A DNA stretch of 21,074 nucleotides from Poronia punctata (GCA_022579005.1 MU401860.1:1-21074), one strand, 5' to 3'; counted from the stretch's first letter, positions 9,034 to 21,074 are shown. A program made the numbers and translations. The notes: generated by a model from the sequence alone, not told the origin.

Positions 9034-9130
9034 TGTTACCGTACCAGCTATAGGTAGAAAAGAAAAGTATAAATAGATGTTTTCATTGTAGTTAATAGGT
9101 TATAAACGTTTATAAGTTAGTTAACTAATA
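9034..9130 (-). promoter_or_regulatory. Presumed PPX1 promoter and leader at the edge of the AT-rich block
   Basis: Only about 20 bp upstream of the PPX1 ATG (9033) are GC-balanced; composition then drops sharply. On the minus strand a TATA-like TATTTATAC lies roughly 30-45 bp before the ATG, followed by a pyrimidine-rich TTTTCTTTTCTACC, a common leader layout in fungi. Farther out lie a perfect 16-bp palindrome TTATAAACGTTTATAA (9100-9115) and a 12-bp palindrome TTAGTTAACTAA (9117-9128). Palindromes are frequent in such AT-rich DNA, so their role is uncertain. Confidence 0.4.
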
Positions 9131-11310
9131 AGGACTTGTATATAAAAAGGGACAATATAATTAGTTTAAAGAATTATATTTATTTTAAGCGTTTTTATAA
9201 ATATTTATTAACTATTTATAAACTTAATTTAAAAAAAAATCCTAGCTATATAAAAAACAAATTTAATAATTTTTAAAATTATTATATAAAGTTTTATTAC
9301 TAATTTTTTTAAAAAAAAATTAAATATAAAACTTAAAAAAATATAAATATATAATAAAAAAATATATAAATTAAACTTATTATAAATAATATTAATTATA
9401 TAATAAAAAGTATAATATAAAGATTAAATTTTAAAGTATAAAATAATATAATTATTTAAAAGGTTAGCTAGAATTTAATAATATATAAAAATTTTACTTA
9501 GCTAGGTTTTAAACTTTATAAGTTATAAAAAACGTTATTTATTTTACTATATATTAATAATTAATTAAGCTAGCTTTAATTATTTTTATTATTTATAATT
9601 TATTTAAGTATATAAAAAACCTTATATTAAGTTTTATATAGTTTGCTTTTACCTTTTTTAGAAATTTTTAATAAAGATTTAATTTTTTTTCTTGCTAGTA
9701 TTTACTAATTTATTTTTTTAACATGCTATAAGTTTAGCTTAAAATATTATTAATTATATTTTTCTTTTTATTTTAACTATTTAATTAAATAGTTTTATTT
9801 ATTATATTAGTAATTAAGTTAATAGTTAAGCACTTATTTAATTTTATATACTTTTTTATTAGCGTTTTAATTTACTTTTATAAGTTTTTAAAATAAAATA
9901 GTTTATTAAAAAAGTTACTATTACCTTTAAAAAGCTATAAATATGCTATAAAAATAATAAAGTAAATATAAAAGTTTTATAGCAAATTAAATTTATATAT
10001 TAAGTTTTTTATATATTCTTTTACTTTTTATAAGCTATTATATTATTTAAAACATTTTTTAAATAGTTAACTTAGTAAATAGTAGCTAGTATAAAGCTTT
10101 AAAAAACTTTTTTACTTATTTTAATTTTTAATTGATAATGCCTAAAATTAAGGTATTGCTTAGCTTTAGCTATAGCTAAGTTTATAGCTAGGTTGGCTTT
10201 TTATTGTATATATAAATAAAAGGTTTTTACTTTTTTAAAACACTTATTAAGCGTTTAAGCTTTAAGCATATTTAAAAAGTTAACTTAATATTTTATAGTA
10301 TATAGTTTTAAAGTTTTATTATAAAATAGAAATTAGCTTAATTTAAGTTAAGTTAAAGTTTATATAAGTTTAAAAATAAATTATAAGTTTTACTACTTAA
10401 CTTTTTTAAACAGTTTATTACTATAAAAGTAATTATAATATAGTCAAGTAAAATAATTAATATAAAGATTAATATATACTCTATGTTAATAATAAAATTT
10501 AAAGGTAAAGAACTAGAAACTAAAATATATAGTATAGTATTGTTTATACTTATTTATATTCTTTTTATTTTAAGGCTTTACTATTGCTTTTGCTTAAAGT
10601 TTAATTATAGCTATTACCTTTTACTATAAGCTTTTAATAAAAAGGTAGTAAGTATAATTTTATAACTATTAAATTAATAGATTTATTTTATATATATAAG
10701 ATTAATTAAATTAATAAATATAAGGACTACCTTTATATTATAATTTCCTTTTTATAAATAAGAATTTGCCTTAAATTTAGAAATTTGCTATTACTTATTA
10801 ATTATACCTAAGACTAAATAGGTAATATAATAAAAACTAATACTTTTAAGCAGTAAAAGGTTACTTTTAATATATGCTATTAGTTAATTAGTAAAGGCTT
10901 TTAATTTTTACCTTTTTTGTAATTGCGCTAATAGTCAATTTTTAAAATAAACCGACTTTAATTTAAGCTTATATAGTAACTAGTTTTATTAACTATAAAA
11001 TACTTTATTAAATATTTAAGTTTTCAGTTTTTTTTACTTATAATGCTAAATAAGATTTATTTTTTAGTATTATAAATAGTTATTATCTTTATATAATTTT
11101 AAATAAATATTTTCTTTTATGGCTTGCAACTATTTTTTAAAATAAACTAGAGGTTTTAGTCTTATTAAATAAGGTTTATAAAATTAATATAACTTAATAA
11201 GTATATTTTAAAAATTTAAAGCTAAGTATTATATATTATTTAAATTTAACCTTTTTATAATATTTAATAAAATAGCTAACTATATTAAATTTAAAATAAT
11301 AAGATTTGTT

Positions 11311-11362
11311 TAACTTTTTATTTTTAACTTTTTATTTTTTATTTTTTATTTTTTATTTTTTA
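11311..11362. repeat. 7-bp T-rich microsatellite (TTTTTTA and variants)
   Basis: Four perfect copies of T6A occupy about 11335-11361. They are preceded by two copies of a 14-bp variant containing AACTTTTTATTTTT. This is an ordinary low-complexity expansion. Confidence 0.8.
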
Positions 11363-14300
11363 ATAAGTTATTAACTGCTTTACTAAATAAACAAAGTAGT
11401 TTTTATTTTAAAAGTAAAATATTTAAATACCTTTATAAGCAGTTAGCATAAAACTATTAGTTGCCTTTTTATATTAATAAGAAATTTAATTAAATATATA
11501 TTTTAGCTTTTTTTATATAATATAATAATGTTTTTAAGTTATAAAATAGTTACGTTTATTATTTAAACAGTTAGTTTAAGTTTTAGTTTCTTAATAATAT
11601 ATACTAAATTTTTAATTATAAAATCTAAATTTTAACAATATTAATTAGCTTATATAATTATTTAATCTTATGCTTATTAAATAGTATATTATATAGCTTT
11701 TAAATATTATTATATTTAAGTAGCAAAGTTTTAAGCTTACTACTTAGTTATTTGCTTTATTAAAGTTAAATAAAGAAGTTTTTAGTTTTAAATTTTTAAT
11801 TAAAACTTGTTTTTATTAGTTTACTTATACTTACATTTTTTAGTAAAAGTTTGCTTAATAACTTATATAGTATTAATATTTAAACTACGTTTATTGCTAG
11901 CAATCTTTTAGCTTAATTATTTTAAAAAATAACTTATATAAAAATATAAACGTTATTTAAAATATTAGTTTATTATTTTAGGTTATTTAGTTATTTAGTT
12001 ATAACTTATAGCAGCAAACTTTAGTTTAATTTTATAAGTTTTAAATAATTTATTTATAAAATTATAAATAAACTATAGTTTTTAATTATTAGTAAAGCTT
12101 TTTAGCTATTTAAAAAAATAGTATAGTTTTTAATAAAATATTTAAGCAGCATTTTAAGCTATTGCTATATTTTATATAAAGTTGTTTAAAAAGCTTTAAA
12201 TAGCGTATTTATAACTATAAAGGCGTTATTATATTTTTGGTTGTTTTAAAAAAAACTTTTAAAGTTTATAATTAAATATTACTATAAATACTTAAATATT
12301 AGTAATAAAGTTAATATACTTAAAAACTTATTTTTTAAAACTTTTATATTTTTATAAAAATAATTAGCTATATATTAGTTAATATTACTATATAGTTTTT
12401 TTTATTAGTAGCGCTAAACAACTAATTTTTTTATTTTCTTATATTTTAAGTAAGTAGTAGCTAGTTATATATATTTTTTAAAAATTATTTTAGTTTTAAA
12501 ATTATTAATATTTAAAACTACTAAATAACTTCTATATAGTAATAGCTTGCTTTATATAAACTAATATAATAGTTCTAACTTTTAAGCTTCATTTTTTAAA
12601 TCTTTTAAATTAAAGTTGGTTTTATTAGCTTATATAAGAAATCTTATAGGTATTTTAAGTAAGTTTTAAGCAATAAGCTTAAATAAATCTAATAGATTAT
12701 ATTAACTATATTTAGCAGAGTAAAAGGTAGAAAACAGTGCTAAGATTAGCATAGCTAGTATATATATTAAATATATAAAATTAATTAATATATATATATA
12801 ACTAGTTTATAAGTACGCGTTGCTTAACTTTTATAATTAAGCAATACTTATATTTATTTTAATTATATATTAGTTAAGCAGTTTAACTTGCGCTTTTTAC
12901 TTTTTTAATCTTATGCATTTTTTATTTTAGCTTTATTTTTAACATTATAATTATTAAATAATTTAAAAGTATTTTTACTTAGTGCTATATAAATAATGTA
13001 TAGCGCATATGCTTTATATTAAGTATATACTTTTTTTTTATTAGTTATTATATATAACCTTATTATTAATAGACCTAAAATAATTATAGCACAATTTATA
13101 AAGTGTATAGTTAATTTTTTAATTAACGCGCTATATATATTATATTTTTTTAAATAACCTTTGCATATTTTTTTAATATTAAATTAATTATTGCTTAACT
13201 TACTAATATATACTAAACGCTTTTTTATTTTAGTAGTAACTACTTAGTTATTTTTAAAGTAAACTTATTATTTATTATATACTTTTTATTTAAACTAAAT
13301 AGTTTAAATAATATAATAAAGCTTTTTAAACTTTTATAGCATAAAAAAACATATAAAAATAAAACTTAATTTATAAGTTAAATTTAAATATAGCAAACTA
13401 AGCATAACTAATTAATTTTTTTTACTAGTATAGTAAATCAAGTGTATATAAAAAAAGTAGCTTAAAGTAATTAGCACTTTTAGCTTTTATAGTTATATTT
13501 AGCTAAAAGTTTTATAAAATTTTAAAAAAACATATACTTAGTACTTTATTTAATTATTTATTTTATAATTAAATTTTTTACTTATACTTTATACTTTATT
13601 AAGTGCAAACTTTATACTTTTATTTTTAATCTTTAAATACTTTAAAACCTTTTACTTAACTATATAGTGCTTACACTCTAGTTAAGTATACTTTTATAAG
13701 TATTTTTAATTAAGTTTATATATAGTTAGCGCTTAAAGTACTTTATACCTATATACTTTTTTTTTATATACTTATATTTTTTAATTACTAAAAATGTTTT
13801 TTATTAACTACTAACTTCTTAATTTAATCTAGTACTTTAACTACTAATTACTATAGCTTAATTAAAAAATAGTATATTTATTATTTCTTTATTTTTATTT
13901 ATTTTTATATTAACTATACTAGCTAATTATATACTGCTTTTTATAAGTATAAAAAATAAACTTTTTTTTACTTATATTATAAGCTTTTTTAAATTTTTAT
14001 TTTTTAAATAACTTATATATATAAGCTATCTACTTTTTAACGCTTTTATTATATATATTTTACTAACTTTAAGCCTTTTTTGCTTAAAGCTTTTATTTTT
14101 TTATTTTTTTATAACTTTAGTAAGTATATATAGTAGTATTAAGTAATAGCGGGTTTTTTTTCTTTAGGTTATATTATATTTCTTTTATATTAACTTATTT
14201 TTTTTTATATATTAGTTTAAAATACTTTTAGCTTACTTTTGCTTTTATGCTTTATACTTTTTCTGTTTTTATATGTTTTGCTTTAATACTAATTTTACTT

Positions 14301-14792
14301 ATTATATTATTTTCTACTGCTTTTTTGCTAGCGCTTATGCTTATACTACTATTACTTTAGCTTATTAAGTTACTTAGTAAGCAAACGCTATTTATTACTT
14401 TTAAAAGAAATTACTACTTAGTTTTAGTTTTATAAAGCTTTTAAATTTAAATAAGTTACTTATATATATTTTTTTATTACGTAATTATATTTATGCTTTG
14501 TTAACTTTTATATATTATAAATATAATTTTACCAAGTTTTTTATATAAAAAAAAGCTATTATTACTTTTTTTTTTATTAATTACTTTATTATTTTCTTAA
14601 TTACTACTTTTTTTTATTAGTTTTTTTATTAGTTTTTTAGTTATGTTTATAAGCTTTAATAAATTAAACTTTACTTTTAATAAAATAAAGTATTATATAA
14701 GCTTTTATTTTTTTTATTCTTTTAAAAAATTTAAAATAACTTTTACTTTTTATACCTTGCTTTACTTTTTACTTTTTAAGTTTTAGTATTAC

Positions 14793-14819
14793 TTTTAGTT
14801 TTTAGTTTTTAGTTTTTAG
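14793..14819. repeat. Short TTTTTAG tandem repeat
   Basis: Nearly four head-to-tail copies of TTTTTAG. It is short, low-complexity and without visible function. Confidence 0.75.
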
Positions 14820-17800
14820 TACGCTTTTTTATTTAGCTTATTACTAAATACTTTACTTTTTTAAGTTTTTATTTAACCACTTTAACTTTGCTTTTAGTTT
14901 TATTACTTTTGCTTTTTTTTTTTAGCTTTTTATATTTAAAGTAGTTAAGCTTTTAGTTAAAATTATTAAGCTACTTATTATAATGCTAAAAAGTATTTAT
15001 GCTTACTTTACTAGTATAAACCTTTTTTTTAATTGTTTTTTTAAGTTTTTAGCTTAATACTTTTATACTTTTTAGCTTTAAAGCTTACTTTAAGTGCTAA
15101 TAGCGCTTTTTTTCTTTATTGCTTATTTTATTATTATTTTATAAATTATGTTATTAGTACTTAATACTTTTTTAGTTATATTTACTACTTGTTTCACTAC
15201 TTTTAATAATTATAATAAAGTTAACATTAGCTTTTTTAAAGTTATTAAAGCTAGTTTTTAAACTTATTACTTTTACTATTAAAGTTATTATAATTATAAA
15301 CTAATATAAATACTTTTTATATATACTTTAATATTTTATATTAACTTAAATTATATAGTAAACTTAAGTTATATAACCTTACTTATTGCTTTTATAAAGC
15401 TTTACGTTTTAAGCAATTTAAAAAACTTTAAAAAAATACTATAAATATTTTTTTTATTATATATTTATTATGCTTACTAACTTTATATTAGCATATTAGT
15501 AAGCTTTGCGCTACTATTTGCCTTATTTAATATTTATTAAATTAAATTTTTAATAAAAATAGCAATATATTTAAAAAAGAATTAAAGTAAGTAGTTAGCT
15601 TAAAAGTTGTTAGTTTAAAATATTAATAGCTAGTTTAGCTTTAAAAGTTATTTAAAATTAAGTAGTATTAGTATAACTTTTTTTTATTACGTTTTTTTTA
15701 TATTTTATAATATACTTACTATTTAGCTTATATATACTTACTAACTTGTTTTTATTTATGCTTTATAGTATATACTTTATATATATATTATATATATTTT
15801 ACCTTAGCACTTTAATATATTATAAATTAAATATTATATAAAAGTATTTAAACATAGTATAAAAAAGCTTTTTAGTTAAATTATTTATTAGCATATTTTT
15901 AATTAAAATATACTTAACTTTAAAAGTTTTTTTAAAAATATTTATATTAAACTTATATATTTTATATATTTACATACTATAATTAAGTACTAATTTTTTT
16001 AAATTACTTATTATAAGCTTAATAGCTTAAATATTATTATAGTAAATTATTTAATTTTAATTAAAGTTTAAGCATAGCTTTTTTAATAAGCGTTTAATTG
16101 CTATAAGCTTTTATACTATAGCTTTTAAAATAATTAGTTTTGCTTTAATTATTAATATAAATATAGTAAATTATTAACATGCTTTTTATATAATAAAGCT
16201 ACTTTAAAAGTTTACTAAGTATTTATAAGTTAAATATTGCGTTTTTTTATTATTTATAAATAACGTATTACTTATAATAACTAAAGCCTATATTGCGTTT
16301 AGCGCACTATTTATTACTATTTTTAAAATATATATTATAAATAAGTATTAAATTACCTAATTTATAGCTTTATAATATTTTAATTTAAAATTTATAAAAA
16401 AGCATAATAATAATAAAGCTATATATGCTATATTTAGCTTAGTTATAATTGCTATATAAATAATTAACTTAACTTTTTTTTATTATACTTTAATTTTTTT
16501 TATAGTTATAGTGCTTTTAAATTTTATAAGTTTTTTATATAGTAAAAGAATAACTAGTACTTAGCTTAAATTAGCTTAGTAAAAACGCTTAGCTACTTTT
16601 TTAATATATTAGTTATAAAGCAAAAGAATTGTTTTTATTTATTTATTTTAAATAATATATATTTTAAAAAACTATATAATATTTTTTTAGTTTTTAATTT
16701 TATAGCGTTTTTTAATTTTTTAAATAATTAAAGCTACTTTATACTTATTTAGTTTGTTATAAATAACTAAAATGTTATTAATATAAAATATAATAAAAAC
16801 TAATTAATTTTTAGTATATTATAAACATAGTTTTTTAAATAATAGTTTAAGCTTAAGTATTTTAAGTATTAATATAAACTTTTTATATTAAAAAAGTAGC
16901 AAGTTTTTTAACTTATAAAGCACTTTAAGCAGCAACATTACTTTATTGTTTTTATAATTAACTTATTTAATACTTTATATATTATAAATTTTAATTCTTT
17001 TTATATTATATTAAAAAACGCACTTTTAATATTAAATTATTTAACGTTATAATTCTTTCTAGCTATAATTACTATTATAATTTTAAAAGTTATTACTATT
17101 AAAGTAGCTATTAAAGTAGCTATATAAGTTAACTATAAAGTTTTTATTTGTTATTAGTTACCTTATACTATAAGTTATACTTTATACTTTATAAAAAACC
17201 CTTTTTTATTAAACTTATATATAAATACTTATTTAAGTAGTAATAGCTTGCTTTTTTCTTTGCTTTTAAAAAAAATTTATTATATTAAGCACAAGTATTT
17301 AAATTAGCTTATGCTTTATACTTTTATAAAATTAGTTTTTTAAAAAATATATAGCTAAGTTTTTTTATTTTAAAAATAGCAGCTTAATAAAGTTATTATA
17401 ATATATACGCTTTAATAGCGCTATATTAATTTTTTTTGCTGCCTTTTATTGTACCGCTGCTATAAATATTATATATAATGTTTTGTGCTTATAATTGCTT
17501 ATATATATAGTATTTATATATTTTTACAAAAATGTTTATAAAAACTTTATAAAGCAATTATTTTTAAAAATAAAAATATCTTTTTTTTAATACTATATAA
17601 TAGCATATATAATATAGCTTAACTTATTAAAATTATTTAAGTTATTTAGCTTAACTTTTTTAAGTTTTTAGCTTATATATAAAGCTAGCAAGTAAATGTT
17701 TTTTATATATTTACGTTTTACTTTAAGTAGCGTTTTTTTTATTTTTTTAACTTAAAGCTTTGTAAATTGCTTTGCTTTACTTTTTTTTTTTTACTAAAAG

Positions 17801-18020
17801 ATTTTTTATTTTTTAATAAAAGTTGCTTTAAGTCTTTTATAAAAGCATTAAAAAAATTGCATATAATAATTAGCTTTTCTTTTTTATAATTGCTATTTTC
17901 TTTTTACTATTTTTTTTTTTTACTTTTAATAAGCTCTTTATTAGCGTTTATAAAAGTATTAATTTTTTAAAAAGTATTATAAATTATATTAGGTTTATTG
18001 CTTTAAGTTGCTACGCTTAT

Positions 18021-18100
18021 AGTAGCAAAGCAGCCTTTTTTAAAAAATATAACTATGCTACTAGCATAGCCTTTTTTTAAAAAAGCAACCATGTTAGCAG
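18021..18100. repeat. Diverged tandem duplication of about 40 bp
   Basis: Unit 1 (18021-18060) and unit 2 (18061-18100) share the order TAGCA, CC, a T run, an A run, then AACTATG in unit 1 against AACCATG in unit 2. Several of the differences are C/T, so the duplication was probably made before mutation ended. At the junction CTATGCTA-C-TAGCATAG (about 18053-18069) forms a perfect 8-bp-arm hairpin. Confidence 0.6.
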
Positions 18101-19509
18101 CTTTAAAGTCTTTGCTTATTATATAAGTGCTTTTTTTATCCGTTGCTTAAAAGCTATTAAGCGTTGCTTAACTGCTTTTTTGCTTTGCTTAGTTGCTTTT
18201 AGTGCTATACTTTGCTTAAGTTAACTTTTCTTACTTAAACTATTTCTAAATAGCTAGCTTTTTTTATATTTACTTAAATTTAAGTTTAAATTTAAAAGCT
18301 TTACTTTTAGTTTAAATTTAATTAAAATAATTAGCTTTGTTTTTTTACTTTTATTTTTTACTATTACTATTTTTATTGCTACTTTTTAAATAAAAACCAG
18401 CTTATTTTTTACTTATAAAATAGTTAACTACTTATTTTATAAGCTATTAAGCTACTTAATATACAAGCTAATTAATAGCTTATTTTTTTAGTTAACTAAT
18501 TACTTTTTATATACTTTAATTAATTGCTTATTTTTTTATAGTATATATAATAAGTATAATAAAAGTACTTAATAAAGCTATATTTTAATTCTTTTTAATT
18601 TTAAATAAAAATTTAAATATATTTTAAAAGCGCTGCCTTTAAGCTTATTATATTATATATTTTTATATTGCGTTTAATAAAGGTTATATATTTTTTGTAT
18701 TTAGTTGCTCTATGCTAATACTTTTTAAAAAGTTTTTTTAAAATTACTTGCTTTAAACTAGCTTTAATAGCTTAAGCGTTACTAAAAAAAACAAAAATTT
18801 TATTTATAAATAAAGTTTTAAAATATATTTAACTTTTTTTATTAGTTTTTTAGCTATACTTACTTTTAACTTTTATTTTTAAAAGCTTTTAAGTAGCTAT
18901 ACTATATAGTGCTTACTTTTAAGTTAATTAGTTTTTTATAATACTTTTTTTAAATACTTTTATTATTATAGCTATACTTTTAACTTTTTAATAAATAGTT
19001 TATTAATAAAGTATTAAAAGATTTAATTAACCTTAGCAAATTTATATATTTTTTAAAGTTATAAAACTGCTATTTATTAAACTTAATATTTTAAGTTATA
19101 ATAACCTTTTTTATAGTAAGTATTTATACTTAGTATATATTAAATACTATATATTTAACTATATAACTAATATATATACGTAGCTTAGTTTTAAATTTTT
19201 ACTTATTTTTATTAGCTAAGTAATTTTGCTTTAATAAGTATACTTTATATTTATAAGCTACTATTTTTATTTAGTTAAGCTAAGCATTACTTATTAGTAC
19301 TTTGCTTATTAGTAATATATATTAATAAAAGTAGTAGTTAAAATAAATATTAAGCTTTTTTAAAAAGCTTATATTATTATATACTTTAAATAAGCTTTAA
19401 TTATATAACTATATAGTAGCTTTAATAGCTTTAAGCTATACTTTAATTAAAAAACTTGGACTATATAATATAGTTTTAGCTTTTTTTATAACTTTTTTGC
19501 TTACTTATT

Positions 19510-19704
19510 AATACAACGTATTATAGAGGGACCTAAAAAGTAGGGTCTTGTAGCTTGTAGATTTAATAGCTAGATTAGATAAGAACTAGAGCACTAAGGT
19601 TAATTAGTTAAGTAATAACTAATTAACTTAACCTTGCTAGATTCTTTTTTTTTATATTATTAATCTACAAAATTTACTATACTACTTTATAGTTTCCTTT
19701 ACTA
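19510..19704 (+). repeat. Dispersed repeat copy B (195 bp, inverted partner of copy A)
   Basis: This segment aligns along its whole length with the reverse complement of 2423-2616. The last 48 nt differ at two positions only. Copy B keeps more C and G than copy A, for example GAGGGACC and AGTAGGGTC near its start, so it is the less mutated of the pair. It contains a perfect 11-bp-arm hairpin (19600-19626). Similarity fades outside the stated limits. It could be a solo LTR or a small non-autonomous element; neither ends nor target duplications could be fixed. Confidence 0.8.
19600..19626. repeat. Perfect hairpin inside repeat copy B
   Basis: TTAATTAGTTA (19600-19610) and its exact reverse complement TAACTAATTAA (19616-19626) are separated by AGTAA. 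Outside, AAGG and CCTT can extend the stem if a 5-nt bulge is allowed. Copy A keeps only an imperfect version of the stem. Confidence 0.7.
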
Positions 19705-20812
19705 AATAGTATAGTAAGTTAATTAAATTAATATAACCAATATTTAGTTATATTTATTTTCTTTTTATAGCAGTAGCTAGGTATAGATTAAGAAATTATT
19801 GTTTTTTAAAGCTTTAAGACTTAACTTGCACTTTTTTAAAGCTTAAAGCCTAACTAAAAGAATAAAGCAAAAAAGTTGTTTTTTAAAACGCTTTATATTA
19901 TTACAAAGTTAAAACCTAGTTAAAGTTATTTTTTTAGATTTCTTTAATTAATAACTTAATTGCATTTTTGCAAGCTTTTTTATATTAAGCAAAAACCTTG
20001 CAAATAAGTTAAGTTTATATAATTTTTCTTAAATAGCTAATTTATTTTAATACTACTATATTTAGGTTATAAATAAAGGTACTGTTTTTATGCTATATTT
20101 ATTTATAACGCTAACGTTTATAGTTACTTTTTATTAAAGCTTAATTTTATTAAACGCTTAACTATACTTTATATATTATAAGTAACTTGTTTTTTTAAAC
20201 TTGTTATTATTATAATAATATTATATAAAATACTTATTTTTTTAAATTTATATTAAACGCTTTACTTTTTGTATCTTGTTTGCTTTTTATATTTATTTTT
20301 TTAAGTTAATTAAAAAAAGTTAATTTAGTTAAACATATATAATAAGTAAAAAGAATAAAAGTGCTAATAGTACTTTTGCTATACTAAAGCATTTTAATAA
20401 TAATAAAAAATTAGGCTTTAAGTTTTAAACTTAATATAAAGTTAATATTTTAACGCTACTAAATTTACTATACAAACTTTTATATAATTTTTTATAAAAT
20501 CTTTTACTTTATAACTTTTTGCTTTATAACTTTAATTAATTTAAATTATATATAATAAGCGCTAAAAAGGTTAAAAAATAAAAAAATAATAAAGCTAGTT
20601 AAAAGTAACTAAAACAAAATAAATAAAAGCAAAAAAAGTTTAATAAACATGTTACTAGCTATATTAATTACTTAGCAAATTAAGTAAAACTTATATATAA
20701 CTAATTATAAGCTTTAAACAAAAACATAAAAGCAATAATAAGTAAGTTAAACTAGTTTATTTAAGCTGCTTAAAGTAAGCTAGCAATATTAAATTTTTTA
20801 GCAATAATACTT

Positions 20813-20846
20813 GCACTTATACTTATACTAGCATAAGTATAAGCGC
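20813..20846. repeat. 14-bp-arm inverted repeat (hairpin)
   Basis: The arm GCACTTATACTTAT (20813-20826) faces ATAAGTATAAGCGC (20833-20846) across a 6-nt loop, ACTAGC. Thirteen of 14 positions pair; the single mismatch is A opposite C, a RIP-type transition away from pairing. No gene is near, and its role is unknown. Confidence 0.7.
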
Positions 20847-21015
20847 ATTAATTAAAGCAATAATTAAAAATAGCTTAACTAAACCTTATTTAGCATATAA
20901 ATATATATTAACTTATATTAGTAATAAAAGCTTTTTAGTAAAGATTTTAAAACTTTAAAAGTTTTTTTTTAAATTATACTACTTTAGCTAATTTTAATAA
21001 CTTTTATAAAAACTT

Positions 21016-21051
21016 TAACTTATTATTATAAGCTAACTTATTATTATAAGT
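21016..21051. repeat. 18-bp tandem duplication
   Basis: Two adjacent 18-bp units, TAACTTATTATTATAAGC and the same with a final T, differ at one C/T position. The start of a third unit (TAACTT) follows. Confidence 0.75.
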
Positions 21052-21074
21052 TAACTTTTAGTTAATAAAGTATA

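Larger units (their letters stand above)
9050..21074. other. Right AT-rich, gene-free block with a RIP-type signature
   Basis: About 12 kb has the same character as the left block: GC about 7-20% in sampled lines, TpA everywhere, C mostly in CpT, dense stops in all frames and no open frame of gene quality. From about 13 kb to 18.3 kb the plus strand is strongly T-rich with long T runs, while near 20.5-21.07 kb it is A-rich. Presumably these are remnants of several retroelements or DNA transposons destroyed by RIP, but no domain could be recognised. Repeats that can be supported are listed separately; nothing else is seen here. Confidence 0.88.

Noticed and set aside
9123..9150. Third copy of the 195-bp repeat, suggested by AATAAGGACTTGTATATA.
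   Set aside because: Only about 18 bp resemble copy A, with mismatches that are not all transitions, and the similarity does not continue on either side.
9050..21074. Mitochondrial DNA, a bacterial insert, or a centromere as an explanation for the extreme AT content.
   Set aside because: There are no mitochondrial genes, rRNA, tRNA or bacterial frames. A centromere cannot be excluded but nothing in the sequence shows it; RIP-mutated transposon DNA explains the CpT-restricted cytosines.

Overview
The window looks like nuclear DNA of a filamentous ascomycete (Pezizomycotina). Two ordinary eukaryotic housekeeping genes, one with a spliceosomal intron, sit in a GC-balanced island of about 5 kb (roughly 4110-9050). 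On both sides lies extremely AT-rich DNA (1-4109 and about 9050-21074) with no credible gene. In lines counted by eye, GC is about 7-20% in the flanks and about 55% in coding DNA. The cytosines that survive in the flanks are mostly in CpT context, with TpA everywhere. That is the scar expected of repeat-induced point mutation (RIP), so the flanks read as dead transposon DNA. No species is claimed.

Layout: 1-109 is a 9-bp tandem array running off the left edge. 2423-2616 is one copy of a repeat about 195 bp long whose inverted partner lies at 19510-19704. 2711-2962 is a 15-bp minisatellite. 3358-4107 is a 750-bp element with 28/29-bp terminal inverted repeats that start CAGT and are flanked by TA, as in Tc1/mariner-type elements; its right end is the edge of the gene island. 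4110-4348 is the upstream region of the first gene. 4349-6433 (+) encodes the mitochondrial protein ATP25. 6434-7418 is a gene-free convergent intergenic region. 7419-9033 (-) encodes a DHH/DHHA2 exopolyphosphatase (PPX1 type) in two exons; the 190-nt intron at 8729-8918 splits the first metal-binding motif. From about 9050 to the end the DNA is AT-rich again, with short tandem repeats and hairpins.

The two genes are convergent. ATP25 acts in mitochondrial ribosome function and ATP synthase biogenesis; PPX1 degrades inorganic polyphosphate. I see no evidence that they form a functional unit beyond adjacency. I found no new multi-gene system. The points most worth a second look are the mariner-like element that borders the island, the inverted repeat pair spanning 17 kb, the PPX1 promoter lying almost wholly in RIP-type DNA, and a possible internal processing site in ATP25.
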